Positions 8,330 through 15,703 of a stretch of 64,000 nucleotides of DNA are shown here, piece by piece. The translations under genes were made by a program, and so were the position numbers. The stretch is taken from positions 1,673,751 through 1,737,750 of the forward strand of contig NZ_JASNWE010000001.1 of assembly GCF_030283145.1 (NCBI RefSeq), written 5' to 3'. The stretch is from Actinomadura xylanilytica (GTDB lineage Bacteria; Actinomycetota; Actinomycetes; Streptosporangiales; Streptosporangiaceae). The notes beneath the pieces are model-generated. The model saw only the letters and a program-made list of their open reading frames with translations, made no database searches and had not been told where the DNA came from. Each line of letters opens with the position of its first letter. Within the stretch, counting starts at the first letter, position 1.

Positions 8330-8636
8330 CCGTCCGGGGCGTCCGCCGATCCGCGGGGGCGTCCACCGGTCTGGGAGGGGCGGGGCCGCGCGTCCCCATG
8401 GTTTCGGAGTGTGATATAGCGGATACATAGAGTGACGCAGGGTGGTCTCAGAGTCGGCGCTCCTAGGCGAAAAGCGCATGTGGACGCCGAGTAAACGCAA
8501 AGCGCTTGTGATCTCCCCCACGCAGGGAGAGACTGAGCGCGCTCCCGGGTCACACCGTCACGCGAACACCCGCGCGACGTGAGTTCACGCCCCGGCGGCA
8601 TTCTCTCGATTCTTTGCACGCTTTTCTGGAGGCACG
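8330..8636. other. Non-coding stretch upstream of the 101-residue gene
   Basis: I see no gene here. The part from about 8400 to 8520 is richer in A/T than its surroundings and carries GATATAGCGGATACATAG (around 8411), two AAAGCGC copies (around 8471 and 8500) and the palindrome AAGCGCTT (around 8502). This looks like a promoter and leader region for the gene at 8637, whose ribosome binding site GGAGG is at about 8626-8631. Confidence 0.35.
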
Positions 8637-8942
8637 ATGTCCACGCAGGTGACCACTGATGCCGAGACTTCGCTCGGGTATCTGGAGCGCCTGACCGACG
8701 AACTGCGCTCCCGCGGCTGGACGGTCGAGGTGGCCGCGCCGGCCGACCGCTGGCCGTCCGCGCTGGTGGCCAACCCCGAGATGCGGGCGCTGAACGAGAA
8801 CGTCATCGCCGCGCAGGAACGGGCCGACCACACCTGGTCGTACTTTTACGGCTGGGGCGAGCGGATCGCGCCGTGCACCGACCCGGCCCGCGCCGCCGCC
8901 CTCCTCGGGCGGGTCCTCGGGACCTCCGGCTCCGACCGCTGA
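8637..8942 (+). CDS. Small hypothetical protein (101 residues)
   Basis: I do not recognise a domain. The product is soluble and predicted to start MSTQVTTDAETSLGYLERL. It has a mixed helical N-terminus, a central LNENVIAAQERADHTWSYFYGWG segment broken by aromatic residues, and no signal peptide. The ATG has a strong ribosome binding site (CTGGAGGCACG), and codon third positions are strongly GC-rich, supporting a real gene. It stands alone, with a long A/T-richer upstream region and its own likely promoter. Confidence 0.7.
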   Translation: MSTQVTTDAETSLGYLERLTDELRSRGWTVEVAAPADRWPSALVANPEMRALNENVIAAQERADHTWSYFYGWGERIAPCTDPARAAALLGRVLGTSGSDR

Positions 8943-9021
8943 GCGCCCGGCCGGGCACCGCGTTCCCTTCAGGGCACCACGCGTTCCTTCAGGGCGCCGC
9001 ATTCCCATCCGCCGTGTCCAG

Positions 9022-9063
9022 GCACTGCGTCCAGGGCAGTGCGTCCAGGGCACTGCGTCCAGA
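9022..9063. repeat. Three 14-bp tandem repeats
   Basis: The unit GCACTGCGTCCAGG occurs three times in tandem (9022-9035, 9036-9049, 9050-9063), each later copy with one change. A partial GTGTCCAGG precedes them. The array sits in the gap between the small gene ending at 8942 and the hydrolase starting at 9109. Confidence 0.8.
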
Positions 9064-9108
9064 GCACCGGACTGAGCGGCCTTCGGGCAGGTCAAATAGC
9101 ATGCTCGC

Positions 9109-9870
9109 ATGGCATGGAAGCGATATGCGGCGATCGGCGACTCCTTCACCGAGGGGCTCGGCGACCCCCGGCCCGGCGGCGGCTGGCGCGGCTGGGCCGA
9201 CCGCGTCGCCGCGGAACTCGCCGCGCGCACCGACGGCTTCGCCTACGCCAACCTCGCCGTCCGCGGGCGGCTGCTCGACCAGGTCCTGCAAGAGCAGCTC
9301 CCGGCGGCGCTGGATCTGAAGCCCGACCTGGTGTCGGTGTCGGGCGGCGGGAACGACCTGCTCCGTCCCGGGACCGACGTCGACGACCTGGCCGGGCGGA
9401 TGGACGCCGCCGTGGCCGGGCTGCGCGCCGCCGGCGCCGACGTGGTGCTGTTCACCGGGGTCGACCCGGTCGGCTCGGCGGTGATCCGCCGCACCCGGGG
9501 ACGGGTCGCGGTCTACAACGAGCAGCTCCGCGCCATCGCGGTCCGGCGCGGCGCGCACGTGGTCGACCAGTGGTCGATGGACGTCCTGCGCGACTGGCGG
9601 ATGTGGGGCGTCGACCGGCTGCACATGTCGCCGGACGGGCACCGCCGCGTCGCGCTCGCCACACTGGAGTCGCTCGGCGTCGCGGACGCCGGCGACTGGC
9701 GCGAACCCGGACTGGAGCCGCTGCCCGAACTCGGCCGCGGCGCCCGCATGCTGTTCGATCTGCGCTGGGCCCGCGCCCACCTCGCCCCCTGGGTGGCACG
9801 GCGGGTGCGCGGCCGGTCGTCCGGCGACACCGTCACCGCGAAGCGCCCAACGCTGGCGCCGCCCGACTGA
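9109..9870 (+). CDS. SGNH/GDSL-type hydrolase
   Basis: A 253-residue SGNH-family esterase/lipase. Block I is AAIGDSFTEG with nucleophile Ser12; the Gly block is LAVRGRL; block III is VSGGGNDLL with Asn82; block V is DRLHMSPDGH with Asp169 and His172. No signal peptide is seen, so it is likely cytoplasmic. The substrate (acyl, acetyl or phospholipid ester) cannot be told. The ATG at 9109 has no clear ribosome binding site, but a TAGCAT hexamer at 9097-9102 lies 6 nt upstream, suggesting a leaderless mRNA. It converges on ku (stop at 9902). Confidence 0.88.
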   Translation: MAWKRYAAIGDSFTEGLGDPRPGGGWRGWADRVAAELAARTDGFAYANLAVRGRLLDQVLQEQLPAALDLKPDLVSVSGGGNDLLRPGTDVDDLAGRMDAAVAGLRAAGADVVLFTGVDPVGSAVIRRTRGRVAVYNEQLRAIAVRRGAHVVDQWSMDVLRDWRMWGVDRLHMSPDGHRRVALATLESLGVADAGDWREPGLEPLPELGRGARMLFDLRWARAHLAPWVARRVRGRSSGDTVTAKRPTLAPPD

Positions 9871-9901
9871 TCCGCGTCCGCCCGCGTGCCCGTGCGGAGG
9901 G

Positions 9902-10837
9902 TCAGGCGGACTTGCGTCCGCGGGGCTTGGACTCGGTCTTCTTCGCACCGCTCTTGCTCGACGGCGCCTTCCCTGACGCGGCCTTCCCGGACGCGGCCTT
10001 CCCCGACGGCTTCCGCGACGAGGACGACGACGAGCGGGCGGCGGGCTTCTCGGCGCCGCCGCCGCGGCCCTTCTTGGCCGCCTCGACGCTGGCGCGCAGG
10101 GCGCTGAGCAGGTCGGCGGCGGGTTCCTCGGCGGCCTCGGCCTCGGGCCGGGTGACCTCCCGGCCCTCGACCTTGGCGTCGATGACCGCCTGGAGCGCCT
10201 CGCGGTAGGCGTCCTTGTACTCGCCCGGGTCGAAGTCGCCCTCCATGCTCTCGATCAGTGAGGACGCCATCGTCAGCTCCTGCTTGCGGACCTCGATGTC
10301 CTCCTCCAGGAACGGGAACTCGGGCGCGCGGACCTCGTCCGGCCACAGCATCGTCTCCAGGACGAAGACGCCCTCGCGGACCCGCAGCGTCGCCAGCGAC
10401 TCGCGCTGGCGCAGCGCGATCTTGACGATGGCGACCTGCCCGGAGCCCTCCAGCGCGTCGCGCAGCAGCACGTACGGCTTGGCGCCCTGCTGGTCCGGCT
10501 CCAGGTAGTAGGACTTGGCGAAGTAGATCGGGTCGACCTCGGCGCGGTCGACGAACTGGAGCACGTCGATGCGGCGGCTGGACGACAGCGGCAGGTCGGC
10601 GAAGTCCTCGTCGGTGAGCACGACCATCTCGCCGCCGGGCAGCTCGTAGCCCTTGGCGATGTCGGAGTAGGTGACCTCCTCGCCGTCGACCGTGCACACC
10701 CGCTTGTACTTGATCCGCCCGCCGTCCTGGCGGTGCACCTGGTGGAAGGACACGTCCCGCTGCTCGGTCGCCGAGTAGACCTTCACCGGGATGGTCACCA
10801 GGCCGAACGAGATGGCGCCCTTCCAGATACTGCGCAT
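9902..10837 (-). CDS. ku: DNA end-binding protein Ku
   Basis: This 311-residue bacterial Ku begins MRSIWKGAISFGLVTIPVKV, the conserved start of the Ku core. The core spans about residues 1-250 and includes the IDVLQFVDRAEVDPIYF and YKDAYREAL segments. A Lys/Ser/Ala-rich tail follows (about 265-311) with SGKAA/SGKAP repeats. Family knowledge: Ku dimers thread onto broken DNA ends and recruit LigD-type proteins; such basic tails aid DNA binding. It has a strong ribosome binding site (AAGGAGAGATC before ATG). It is divergent from the ligase/polymerase pair at 10951-12814, forming an NHEJ cassette. Confidence 0.95.
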   Translation of the reverse strand: MRSIWKGAISFGLVTIPVKVYSATEQRDVSFHQVHRQDGGRIKYKRVCTVDGEEVTYSDIAKGYELPGGEMVVLTDEDFADLPLSSSRRIDVLQFVDRAEVDPIYFAKSYYLEPDQQGAKPYVLLRDALEGSGQVAIVKIALRQRESLATLRVREGVFVLETMLWPDEVRAPEFPFLEEDIEVRKQELTMASSLIESMEGDFDPGEYKDAYREALQAVIDAKVEGREVTRPEAEAAEEPAADLLSALRASVEAAKKGRGGGAEKPAARSSSSSSRKPSGKAASGKAASGKAPSSKSGAKKTESKPRGRKSA

Positions 10838-10950
10838 GATCTCTCCTTACCCAGCGTGCTCCTGCCCTTAGCGTCGCAATCCCGTTCGATTTATGCCACA
10901 ACGATCCGTTGATCCTTTTCTTGGGATCGGCCATCGGGTAGGACCCGACT

Positions 10951-11925
10951 ATGACCATGCCGTGGCCGGTCGAGCCGATGATGGCCGCGACCGGGGACCT
11001 TCCGGGCGACACCGGCCGCTGGGGTCTGGAGGTCAAGTGGGACGGCGTCCGCGTCCTCGCCCACGTCTCGGCCGACGGCGTGCGGGCGGGCGGGCGGCGG
11101 GCCGGCGAGGTCGCCGGCCGCTACCCCGAGCTGTCCGGCCTCTCCGACCTGCTCCCCCACCACGACGCGACGCTGGACGGCGAGGTGGTCGCGTTCGACG
11201 ACGGGCGGCCGAGCTTCGAGCGGCTCCAGCGCCGGATGCACGTGGCCCGCCCGGACACCCGGCTGATCCGCGAGGTCCCGGTCCGGTACGTGGTGTTCGA
11301 CCTGCTGTTCCTGGACGGCAGGCAGCTCTACGACGTGCCGTACGCCGACCGCCGCGCGCTGCTGTCGGAGCTGGACCTGGCCGGCGCGGGTTCCGTCGAG
11401 GTGCCCCCGTACCTGCACGGCGGCGACGCCGCCCAGGTCGCCGAGCTGCTGGAGTTCACCCAGGAGCAGCATCTCGAGGGGCTGATGGCCAAGCGCCTGG
11501 ACTCCCCGTACCGGCCGGGCCGCCGGGTCGACTTCTGGCGGAAGGTCAAGAACTTCCTCACCCGGGAGGCGATCGTGTGCGGCTGGAAGCCCGGCAAGGG
11601 GCGGCGCGAGGGCGGCTTCGGCTCGGTGCTGCTCGGCGAGTACGACGGCAAGGGCCGGCTGTGCTTCGTCGGGCACGTCGGCACCGGCTTCAGCGATCGG
11701 GCGCTGGACGAGCTGTACGAGGCGCTGTGGCCGCTGCGCCGGCCGTCCAGCCCGTTCGACGAGGAGGTGCCGCGCGAGGTCGCCCGCGACGCCCAGTGGG
11801 TTGAACCGCGCCTGGTCGGGGACGTGGCCTACAGCGCCCGGACGAGGGACGGCAGGCTGCGCCACCCGTCGTGGCGCGGGCTGCGCGACGACAAGGATCC
11901 GCACGAGGTGGTCGGTGAGTTCTGA
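10951..11925 (+). CDS. ligD: ATP-dependent DNA ligase (LigD ligase-domain type)
   Basis: A 324-residue nucleotidyltransferase. Motif I EVKWDGVRV has the adenylated Lys29, and DGEVVAFD, LMAKRLDSPY and FWRKVKNF match motifs III, IV and V. The C-terminal OB-fold includes FVGHVGTGF. It corresponds to the LIG domain of LigD as a stand-alone protein that seals breaks held by Ku. ATG at 10951 is used; TAGGAC lies 6 nt upstream, so translation may be leaderless. The following polymerase gene overlaps its end by 11 bp. No phosphoesterase domain is present. Confidence 0.92.
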   Translation: MTMPWPVEPMMAATGDLPGDTGRWGLEVKWDGVRVLAHVSADGVRAGGRRAGEVAGRYPELSGLSDLLPHHDATLDGEVVAFDDGRPSFERLQRRMHVARPDTRLIREVPVRYVVFDLLFLDGRQLYDVPYADRRALLSELDLAGAGSVEVPPYLHGGDAAQVAELLEFTQEQHLEGLMAKRLDSPYRPGRRVDFWRKVKNFLTREAIVCGWKPGKGRREGGFGSVLLGEYDGKGRLCFVGHVGTGFSDRALDELYEALWPLRRPSSPFDEEVPREVARDAQWVEPRLVGDVAYSARTRDGRLRHPSWRGLRDDKDPHEVVGEF

Positions 11926-12814
11926 GAAGGTCGGCGTCGAGGTGGACGGGCGGGAGCTGACCCTGTCCAACCTCGGCAAGAGCCTCTACCCCGACTTCAC
12001 CAAGGGCGAGGTCATCGACTACTACGCCCGGATCGCGCCGGTGCTGCTGCCGCACCTCGCGGACCGTCCGGCGACCCGCATCCGCTACCCGGACGGCGTC
12101 GACGGCGGGTCGTTCTTCGAGAAGAACGCGCCGTCCCACACGCCGGACTGGGTGCGCACGGCGACGATCCCGACGCCGGGCAGCTCGCGGGGCCGCGACA
12201 CGCTCGACTTCGTCGTGGTCGCCGACCTGCCGACGCTGGTGTGGTGCGCCAACCTCGCCGCGCTCGAACTGCACGTCCCGCAGTGGCGGGTGGGGCCGCG
12301 CGGCGGCCTGCGCAGTCCCGACCTGATGGTGTTCGACCTGGACCCGGGCGCCCCCGCGACGGTCGTGGACGCCTGCGAGGTCGCCCGGCTGCTCCGGGAG
12401 CTGCTCGCCGCCGACGGGCTGGAGTCGTACCCGAAGACCAGCGGCAAGAAGGGCCTGCACCTCTACGTGCCGGTCGAGGAGACCGACCGGACCTCCGAGT
12501 ACGCCAAGGAGGCCGCCGAGCGGCTCGCCACCGACCACGGCGGCCTGGTCGTCAGCAAGATGGAGCGGCGGCTCCGCACGGGGAAGGTCTTCGTCGACTG
12601 GAGCCAGAACAACCCGGCCAAGACCACCGTCGCCCCGTACTCGCTGCGCGCCGCCGCGAGCCCGTCGGTCTCCACCCCCGTCACCTGGGACGAGGTCGGC
12701 CGCTGCCGCGCGCCCGCCGATCTGGCGTTCGCCCCCGACGAGGCGCTGGCCAGGGTGGACGAGCACGGCGATCTCCTCGAACCGCTGTTCAGGGAGCGCC
12801 GCCCCCTCCCCTGA
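11915..12814 (+). CDS. ligD: LigD-type primase-polymerase (NHEJ polymerase)
   Basis: This 299-residue archaeo-eukaryotic primase-fold polymerase is the POL domain of LigD as a separate protein. Visible are LSNLGKSLYPDFTKGEVIDYY near the N-terminus, the metal-binding pair in LMVFDLDPG, KTSGKKGLHLYVP, and FVDWSQNNPAKTT. Family knowledge: it fills gaps, prefers ribonucleotides and acts with Ku. The GTG start at 11915 lies inside the ligase gene's end (11-bp overlap) with GAGG upstream, indicating coupling. ATG at 11801, deep inside the ligase gene, is less likely. Confidence 0.92.
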   Translation: MSSEKVGVEVDGRELTLSNLGKSLYPDFTKGEVIDYYARIAPVLLPHLADRPATRIRYPDGVDGGSFFEKNAPSHTPDWVRTATIPTPGSSRGRDTLDFVVVADLPTLVWCANLAALELHVPQWRVGPRGGLRSPDLMVFDLDPGAPATVVDACEVARLLRELLAADGLESYPKTSGKKGLHLYVPVEETDRTSEYAKEAAERLATDHGGLVVSKMERRLRTGKVFVDWSQNNPAKTTVAPYSLRAAASPSVSTPVTWDEVGRCRAPADLAFAPDEALARVDEHGDLLEPLFRERRPLP

Positions 12815-12920
12815 CGGTGCGGCCCTCCCCTGACGATTCGTTCACCTCCGCGCCGCCGTATGTGTTCGAACCGGCACTCTCCGGCGCCACCTTCCGTCAC
12901 CATGTGCAGGCGGGAACAGC

Positions 12921-14276
12921 GTGACCGAGGAGTTGAGCAAGGTGTCGCAGAACCATCGCTTCGACGTCGTGGTGCTGGGCGGGGGCAGCGCGGGCGAGCT
13001 CGCGGCCTCGCAGCTTGCCAGGGCCGGACGGATCGTCGCGCTCGTGGAGAACCGGCTGGTCGGCGGGGAGTCGCCGTACTACGCCTGCGTGCCGTCCAAG
13101 TCGCTGCTGCTGTCGGCGCGGCGCGGCGAGACCTGGGAGCTGGCCGTCGCCCGCCGCGACGAGGCCGCCCGCCACCGAGCCGACGACGGCGCGGCGGCGC
13201 GGCTGACGGGCGACGGCGTGACCATGCTGCGCGGCCGGGGCCGGGTCACCGGGCCCGGCCTGATCGAGGTGGGCGGGACCGAGCACGGGTTCACCGACCT
13301 GGTCGTGTGCACCGGCAGCGAACCCGCCGTCCCCGCCGTCGACGGGCTGGCCGAGGTGCCGACGTGGACCAGCGACGAGGCCCTCGCCCTGCCCGACCTG
13401 CCGCGCCGGCTGGTGATCCTCGGCGGCGGCCCGGTCGGCTGCGAGCTGGCCCAGGTGTACGCGGCGTTCGGCTCCCAGGTCGCGATCGTCGAGGAGGCCG
13501 GGCGGCTGCTGACCGACGAGGCGCCCTTCACCGGGGAGGCGCTGGCGGGCGCGCTCCGCCGGATGGGCGTCGACGTGCGGCTCGGCGCCGGGGTCGCGCG
13601 GATGGAGCGCGAGGACGCCGGGGCGCGGCTGTGGCTGTCGGACGGCGGGACGCTCGAGGCCGACCGGGTCCTGGTCGCCGCCGGACGCCGTCCCCAGGTG
13701 GACGGGCTGGGTCTGGAGTCGCTCGGCGTCCCCGTCGAGCCCGGCCGCGCGCTGCCGGTGGACGGGACCTGCCGGGTGCCGGCCGGGGAGGACGCGCCGG
13801 GCGGGGTGTGGGCCGCCGGCGACGTGACCGGCGTCGCCCGCACGGCGCACGCCGCCCGCTACCAGGCGCGCGTGGTCGTCTCCAACGTGCTCGGCGAGCA
13901 CCGGGAGGCCGACTACCGGGCGATCCCGCGGGTCGTCCACACGACGCCGACGGTCTACTCGGTGGGGCTGCCGCCCCGGCGGGCCGCCGAACTGGGCTTG
14001 GACCTGCTCACGGCCGGGTACGACCTGGCCGCGACGGCCCGCGCGAGGGTGGAGGCCGAAGGCCCGGGCCGGGTGGAGCTCTACGCCGATCGCTCCAGCG
14101 GGCTGCTGATCGGCGCCGCCGCCGCCGGGCTCTACGCTGAGGAGTGGATGAGCGAGATCGCACTGGCCATCCGTGCCGAGACGCCGTTGAGCCTGCTCAC
14201 CGATGTCGTGCACGCGTTCCCGACCTTCGGCGAATCGATCGAGGCGCCGCTCCGGGAACTGGCCGGACGCCTCTGA
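12921..14276 (+). CDS. FAD-dependent pyridine nucleotide oxidoreductase, redox disulfide missing
   Basis: A 451-residue class I flavoprotein-disulfide-reductase fold. It has an N-terminal FAD motif (VVVLGGGSAGELAA), a central NAD(P)H motif (LVILGGGPVGCELAQ), and GVWAAGDVTG for the second FAD contact. The redox site reads GGESPYYACVPSK: the first Cys is Ser51 and only Cys56 remains. Near the C-terminus, HAFPTFGE has Phe433 where lipoamide dehydrogenase-like enzymes carry the catalytic His. Thus it is probably an NAD(P)H-dependent flavin oxidoreductase rather than a disulfide reductase. The start is GTG at 12921. The acidic small gene follows 15 bp later. Confidence 0.85.
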   Translation: MTEELSKVSQNHRFDVVVLGGGSAGELAASQLARAGRIVALVENRLVGGESPYYACVPSKSLLLSARRGETWELAVARRDEAARHRADDGAAARLTGDGVTMLRGRGRVTGPGLIEVGGTEHGFTDLVVCTGSEPAVPAVDGLAEVPTWTSDEALALPDLPRRLVILGGGPVGCELAQVYAAFGSQVAIVEEAGRLLTDEAPFTGEALAGALRRMGVDVRLGAGVARMEREDAGARLWLSDGGTLEADRVLVAAGRRPQVDGLGLESLGVPVEPGRALPVDGTCRVPAGEDAPGGVWAAGDVTGVARTAHAARYQARVVVSNVLGEHREADYRAIPRVVHTTPTVYSVGLPPRRAAELGLDLLTAGYDLAATARARVEAEGPGRVELYADRSSGLLIGAAAAGLYAEEWMSEIALAIRAETPLSLLTDVVHAFPTFGESIEAPLRELAGRL

Positions 14277-14291
14277 GGGGGAGGACGCGTG

Positions 14292-14486
14292 ATGAGCGAG
14301 ACCAGCGAGACCGGGCCCGAGACGCCGGACGAGGCGCAGGAGGCCGACGCCGCCGAGCAGCGGGCCGCCCTGGTGGACGGCGAGGACCGGGACGAGTGGC
14401 CCGAGCAGGTCCCCGACGACGTCGACGAGGCCGACGCCGCCGAGCAGAAGCGGGTGGTCGAGATCGACGAGGAGGACTACCGCTGA
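14292..14486 (+). CDS. Small highly acidic protein
   Basis: A 64-residue protein with roughly a third Asp and Glu. It contains two EADAAEQ segments, about 30 residues apart, each followed by a VDGEDRDE- or VEIDEEDY-like stretch, suggesting an internal duplication. No membrane segment or known domain. ATG at 14292 has GGGGAGG upstream; the adjacent GTG at 14289 is the alternative. It probably shares a transcript with the flavoprotein ending at 14276. Function unknown. Confidence 0.72.
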   Translation: MSETSETGPETPDEAQEADAAEQRAALVDGEDRDEWPEQVPDDVDEADAAEQKRVVEIDEEDYR

Positions 14487-14562
14487 CCCCGGAAGCGGCG
14501 GCGGGCGGGCGGTGGCGGGGACGAAGGAGAGGGCGAATGCGAGGAACGTCCTCGGCATTGTT

Positions 14563-14593
14563 GGTGACCAGCAAGGTTACCGGCGCGTAGGAT
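14563..14593 (+). promoter_or_regulatory. Putative TetR operator and promoter
   Basis: GGTGACC-AGCAA-GGTTACC (14563-14581) is a 7-5-7 inverted repeat with one mismatch. It is followed by TAGGAT (14588-14593), a fair -10 hexamer, in front of the TetR gene at 14662. The layout suits autorepression. The -35 element is not clear. Confidence 0.4.
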
Positions 14594-14661
14594 GATGGGA
14601 TTGATTCCCCGCGACGGGTACCCCTCTGACCGTCGCACTGATTCGGTGATCGGAGAGTGTG

Positions 14662-15282
14662 GTGACCGCGACCCCGGACGCCCGCCCCCGTGGCACGAGA
14701 CTGCCGCGACTGGCGCGCCGCAGGCAACTGCTCGGCGCGGCCCAGGAGGTGTTCGTCGCCCAGGGCTATCACGCCGCGGCGATGGACGAGATCGCCGAAC
14801 GAGCGGGCGTCAGCAAGCCCGTGCTCTACCAGCACTTTCCCGGCAAGCTGGAGCTCTACCTGGCCTTGCTCGACGAGCACGCCGAGGCACTGGTCAAGAC
14901 CGTCCGCGACGCGCTGGAGTCCACCTCGGTCAACAAGCTGCGGGTGCAGGCCAGCATGCAGGCGTTCTACGACTTCGTGTCGGGTGAGGGCGAGGCGTAC
15001 CGGCTGGTCTTCGAGTCCGACCTGCGCAACGTGGCCCCGGTCCGGGCCCGGGTCGAGCGGGCCAACCAGCAGTGCGCCGAGATGATCGCCCAGGTGATCG
15101 TCGAGGACACCGACGCACCCGCCGACGAGGCGCACCTGCTCGGCATGGGCCTGGTCGGCATGGCCGAGGTCAGCGCCCGCTACTGGCTCTCGCAGCACCG
15201 GGCCATCTCCAAGGACACCGCCGAGAAGATCATCGCCCGGCTGGCCTGGCGCGGCATCTCCGGCTTCCCCCTCCCGAACTGA
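14662..15282 (+). CDS. TetR-family transcriptional regulator
   Basis: A 206-residue TetR regulator. The N-terminal helix-turn-helix reads MDEIAERAGVSKPVLYQHFPGKLELY (split at the family's usual turn before KPVLYQHF); the remaining helices form a ligand and dimer domain containing FVSGEGEAYRLVFESDLRN. GTG codons at 14659 and 14662 are adjacent; 14662 fits the CGGAGAG ribosome binding site better. It lies upstream of DUF3107, the same order I recall at Rv3208-Rv3208A in M. tuberculosis. An inverted repeat at 14563-14581 may be its operator. The ligand is unknown. Confidence 0.9.
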   Translation: MTATPDARPRGTRLPRLARRRQLLGAAQEVFVAQGYHAAAMDEIAERAGVSKPVLYQHFPGKLELYLALLDEHAEALVKTVRDALESTSVNKLRVQASMQAFYDFVSGEGEAYRLVFESDLRNVAPVRARVERANQQCAEMIAQVIVEDTDAPADEAHLLGMGLVGMAEVSARYWLSQHRAISKDTAEKIIARLAWRGISGFPLPN

Positions 15283-15420
15283 CCGGGGCGCCCCACGGCC
15301 GTTCCGGGCCGGTTTCACTCGGGGCGAAGCCGCCGGGCCGCGGATCCGGTGATCTCCGTGCGACCATCGGGGGCAGCCCCCGCCGGCCGTCGGCGGGGCG
15401 GATGGACACAGGAGCATCGC

Positions 15421-15657
15421 GTGCAGGTTCGCATCGGCGTCCAGTTCGTGCCCAAGGAGCTCGTGGTCGAGACCGCGCGGTCCGCCGACGAGGTGGAGCG
15501 GGCGCTGGCCGACGCGCTGGCCGATGAGCACGGCGTCTTCGTGCTCAAGGACCAGCGCGGCGGCCGGGTGGTCGTCCCCGCCGACCGGGTCGGCTACCTG
15601 GAGATCACCGAGGAGGAGGGCCGCACCGTCGGTTTCGGCGGCTCCCAGCGCCCCTGA
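15421..15657 (+). CDS. DUF3107 family protein
   Basis: This 78-residue protein matches the actinobacterial DUF3107 family (TB9.4 in mycobacteria). It begins MQVRIGVQFVPKELVVET, has a central ALADALADEHGVFVLKD and ends near RVGYLEITEEEGRTVGFGG. GTG at 15421 has AGGAG 6-10 nt upstream. An upstream in-frame start at 15349 would add a non-family extension. The molecular function is not known. It converges on the kinase gene (stop at 15704). Confidence 0.9.
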   Translation: MQVRIGVQFVPKELVVETARSADEVERALADALADEHGVFVLKDQRGGRVVVPADRVGYLEITEEEGRTVGFGGSQRP

Positions 15658-15703
15658 GCCCGCGCCCGCCCCCCGCGCCCCGCCCCCCGCGCCCCGCGTA
15701 CGG

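Noticed and set aside
12863..12872. GTTCGAACC, resembling a tRNA T-loop
   Set aside because: No acceptor, D or anticodon stem could be built around it, and there is no CCA-adjacent stem; taken as chance.
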